Below are positions 52,900 to 54,036 of a stretch of 54,036 nucleotides of DNA, piece by piece. Location of the stretch: contig NZ_MCGG01000020.1 of NCBI RefSeq assembly GCF_001746755.1, positions 35,335-89,370 on the forward strand, written 5' to 3'. The first letter of the stretch is position 1; each line of letters opens with the position of its first letter. Source of the DNA: Magnetovibrio blakemorei (GTDB lineage Bacteria > Pseudomonadota > Alphaproteobacteria > Rhodospirillales > Magnetovibrionaceae). Made by a program: the position numbers and the translations under genes. The notes below the pieces were generated by a model. The model saw only the letters and a program-made list of their open reading frames with translations. It had not been told where the DNA came from and did no database searches.

Positions 52900-52926
52900 G
52901 GATGCACCTCCTTCGGCCGTGCATCC
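52900..52926 (+). promoter_or_regulatory. Hairpin in the rpmI leader
   Basis: GGATGCAC and GTGCATCC form an 8-bp stem whose loop contains CTTCGG. It ends 20 bases before the rpmI start codon. It may take part in control by L20 or L35, as known for other leader RNAs of this operon, but no described motif is recognised. Confidence 0.4.
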
Positions 52927-52946
52927 CCAGACTAAGGATAAGCAAA

Positions 52947-53147
52947 ATGCCCAAGCTGAAGACGAAATCCAGCGCCAAAAAGCGCTTCCGTCTCACGGGT
53001 ACCGGCAAAGTTCGCTCCGGTGCCGCTTGTACCCAGCACATGTTGCGTCGGCGTTCTCAGAAAATGAAACGCCAAGCTCGTGGCACAATGATTCTGTGTG
53101 CCCAAGATGCAAAGATTGTTCTGAGCTACATGCCCTATGCCAAATAA
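52947..53147 (+). CDS. rpmI: Ribosomal protein bL35
   Basis: The 66-residue basic protein starts at ATG 52947 after [32 protein letters not shown] and KMKRQARGT are diagnostic. It belongs to the large ribosomal subunit. It is the first gene of the rpmI-rplT unit, separated from infC by about 5 kb of unrelated genes. Confidence 0.97.
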   Translation: MPKLKTKSSAKKRFRLTGTGKVRSGAACTQHMLRRRSQKMKRQARGTMILCAQDAKIVLSYMPYAK

Positions 53148-53196
53148 CGGCGTGCTGAAATAGCATCGCAGCCGATATAAGAGACGGAGAAAAGAT

Positions 53197-53556
53197 ATGT
53201 CCCGTGTGAAACGTGGTGTAACAACACACGCCCGCCACAGAAAAGTCATCAAAGCCGCAAAAGGTTACCGCGGTCGTAGTAAAAACGTTTACAGCGTTGC
53301 CATTGAACGCGTCGAAAAAGGTCTGCAATACGCTTACCGTGATCGCCGCAACAAAAAGCGCGATTTCCGCAAATTGTGGATTCAGCGCATCAATGCTGGC
53401 GCACGCCTCAGCGGCATGACCTATTCCACGTTCATGAACGGCCTCAATGTGGCCGGCATTGAACTGGATCGTAAAGTGCTTGCCGACCTCGCCGTGCGCG
53501 AACCGGCAACCTTTAAAAGCTTGGTGGAACAGGCCCAGGCCGCTCTCGCCAAGTAA
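53197..53556 (+). CDS. rplT: Ribosomal protein bL20
   Basis: The 119-residue protein has [33 protein letters not shown] and [24 protein letters not shown], diagnostic of L20. It binds 23S rRNA and is needed for large-subunit assembly; in several bacteria it represses its own operon. It lies 49 bases after rpmI with GAGACGGAGAAA as ribosome site. Confidence 0.98.
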   Translation: MSRVKRGVTTHARHRKVIKAAKGYRGRSKNVYSVAIERVEKGLQYAYRDRRNKKRDFRKLWIQRINAGARLSGMTYSTFMNGLNVAGIELDRKVLADLAVREPATFKSLVEQAQAALAK

Positions 53557-53595
53557 AACACCGGGTCACAGCGTGATCTGAGAGTTGTTTCGAGA

Positions 53596-53624
53596 GGGGC
53601 CGGCGCCTGACGCTGGCCCCTTTT
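53596..53624 (+). terminator. Intrinsic terminator or attenuator between rplT and pheS
   Basis: GGGGCCGGCG and CGCTGGCCCC form a 10-bp stem (one mismatch) followed by TTTT. It lies 35 bases before the pheS start and may attenuate read-through into pheST. Confidence 0.75.
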
Positions 53625-53658
53625 GTTTGCCTATTTAAGCCCAGTTGGGGGAATACAC

Positions 53659-54036
53659 GTGCCGAATTTGCAATCATCCACGGATACACTCAAGGCCGCT
53701 TTGCTGGCTCAAGTCGATGCCGCTGACAGCTTAGCCGCATTGGAAGATGTGCGCGTTTCCGCCCTGGGTAAAAAAGGCGAGATCACGGCGCAGATGAAAA
53801 ATCTGGGCGCGCTGGATCCCGAACAACGCAAAATCGCAGGTCAAGCGCTCAACGCTTTGAAGGACGAAATCGCCGCCGCCCTGGACGCCAAAAAAACGCG
53901 CATGGCCGATGACGCGTTGAACGCCCAACTGCTGGCGCAAAAAATCGATGTGACCTTGCCCACGCGTCCTGAATCGAGTGGTTATGTGCACCCCATCAGC
54001 CAGACCATCGAAGAAGCCGTGGCGATTTTGGGGGAG
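53659..54036 (+). CDS. pheS: Phenylalanyl-tRNA synthetase alpha subunit (3' partial)
   Basis: A GTG start at 53659 follows GTTGGGGGAATACAC; 126 residues are visible before the window ends. The N-terminal coiled-coil domain has SLAALEDVRVSALGKKGEIT and MKNLGALDPEQRK, followed by IDVTLPTRPESSGYVHPISQT, which leads into the catalytic core of PheS. It charges tRNA-Phe together with PheT, expected beyond the edge. Confidence 0.95.
   Translation, partial: MPNLQSSTDTLKAALLAQVDAADSLAALEDVRVSALGKKGEITAQMKNLGALDPEQRKIAGQALNALKDEIAAALDAKKTRMADDALNAQLLAQKIDVTLPTRPESSGYVHPISQTIEEAVAILGE

Overview
This window reads as a stretch of an alphaproteobacterial chromosome, most likely a marine member of the Rhodospirillales (inference). 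Grounds are an ectABC osmolyte operon, DUF2336 and DUF1015 proteins, a CheZ phosphatase, msrPQ, a DivK-like regulator, zf-CHCC next to polA, and the thrS/infC/rpmI/rplT/pheS translation genes. No rRNA, CRISPR array or intact insertion sequence was seen.

Region by region. (1) 2-4145 is a tight five-gene operon entering from the left edge: a PEGA plus formylglycine-generating-enzyme-fold protein, a 50-residue exported peptide, a MotA/TolQ/ExbB proton channel, and two von Willebrand A (VWA) proteins. Each VWA protein carries a MotB/ExbD-like transmembrane helix with a conserved Asp. It looks like an uncharacterised proton-driven motor and is the best candidate for an undescribed system. (2) 4173-8628 holds a SulP transporter with an unusual Cys-rich tail, two tandem TrxC-type thioredoxins and a DUF1015 protein. 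(3) 8915-22875 is a genomic island of about 14 kb in a tRNA-Arg(CCG) gene. The intact tRNA and an integrase mark the right end; a displaced 43-nt copy of the tRNA 3' end, still followed by its terminator, marks the left end. Cargo: a PepSY/cytochrome b561/two-component cassette with a PmrA-type box, a broken recombinase, a large UPF0149-type protein, a frameshifted hemerythrin-containing sensor kinase with a DivK-like partner, a CoiA-like nuclease and a hipBA module.

(4) 23072-31769 carries DUF2336, two atypical DsrC-family proteins, a minus-strand operon (ABC ATPase, DsrC-like, YgjV-like, TAXI receptor, GNAT), zf-CHCC and polA. (5) 31973-41323 carries an unknown pair whose second gene is frameshifted, msrPQ, a glutathione S-transferase, ectABC, a hypothetical protein, a TPR protein and an epimerase. 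(6) 41465-45268 carries a beta-carbonic anhydrase/hydrolase pair and two glycosyltransferases. (7) 45329-54036 is the thrS-infC ... rpmI-rplT-pheS cluster. It is split by about 5 kb holding a TauD-like dioxygenase, cheZ, and oxyR divergent from a rubrerythrin-rubredoxin-rubredoxin reductase peroxide-detoxification operon. infC appears to start at a non-canonical ATC codon.

All family assignments come from reading motifs in the translations; no database search was run.
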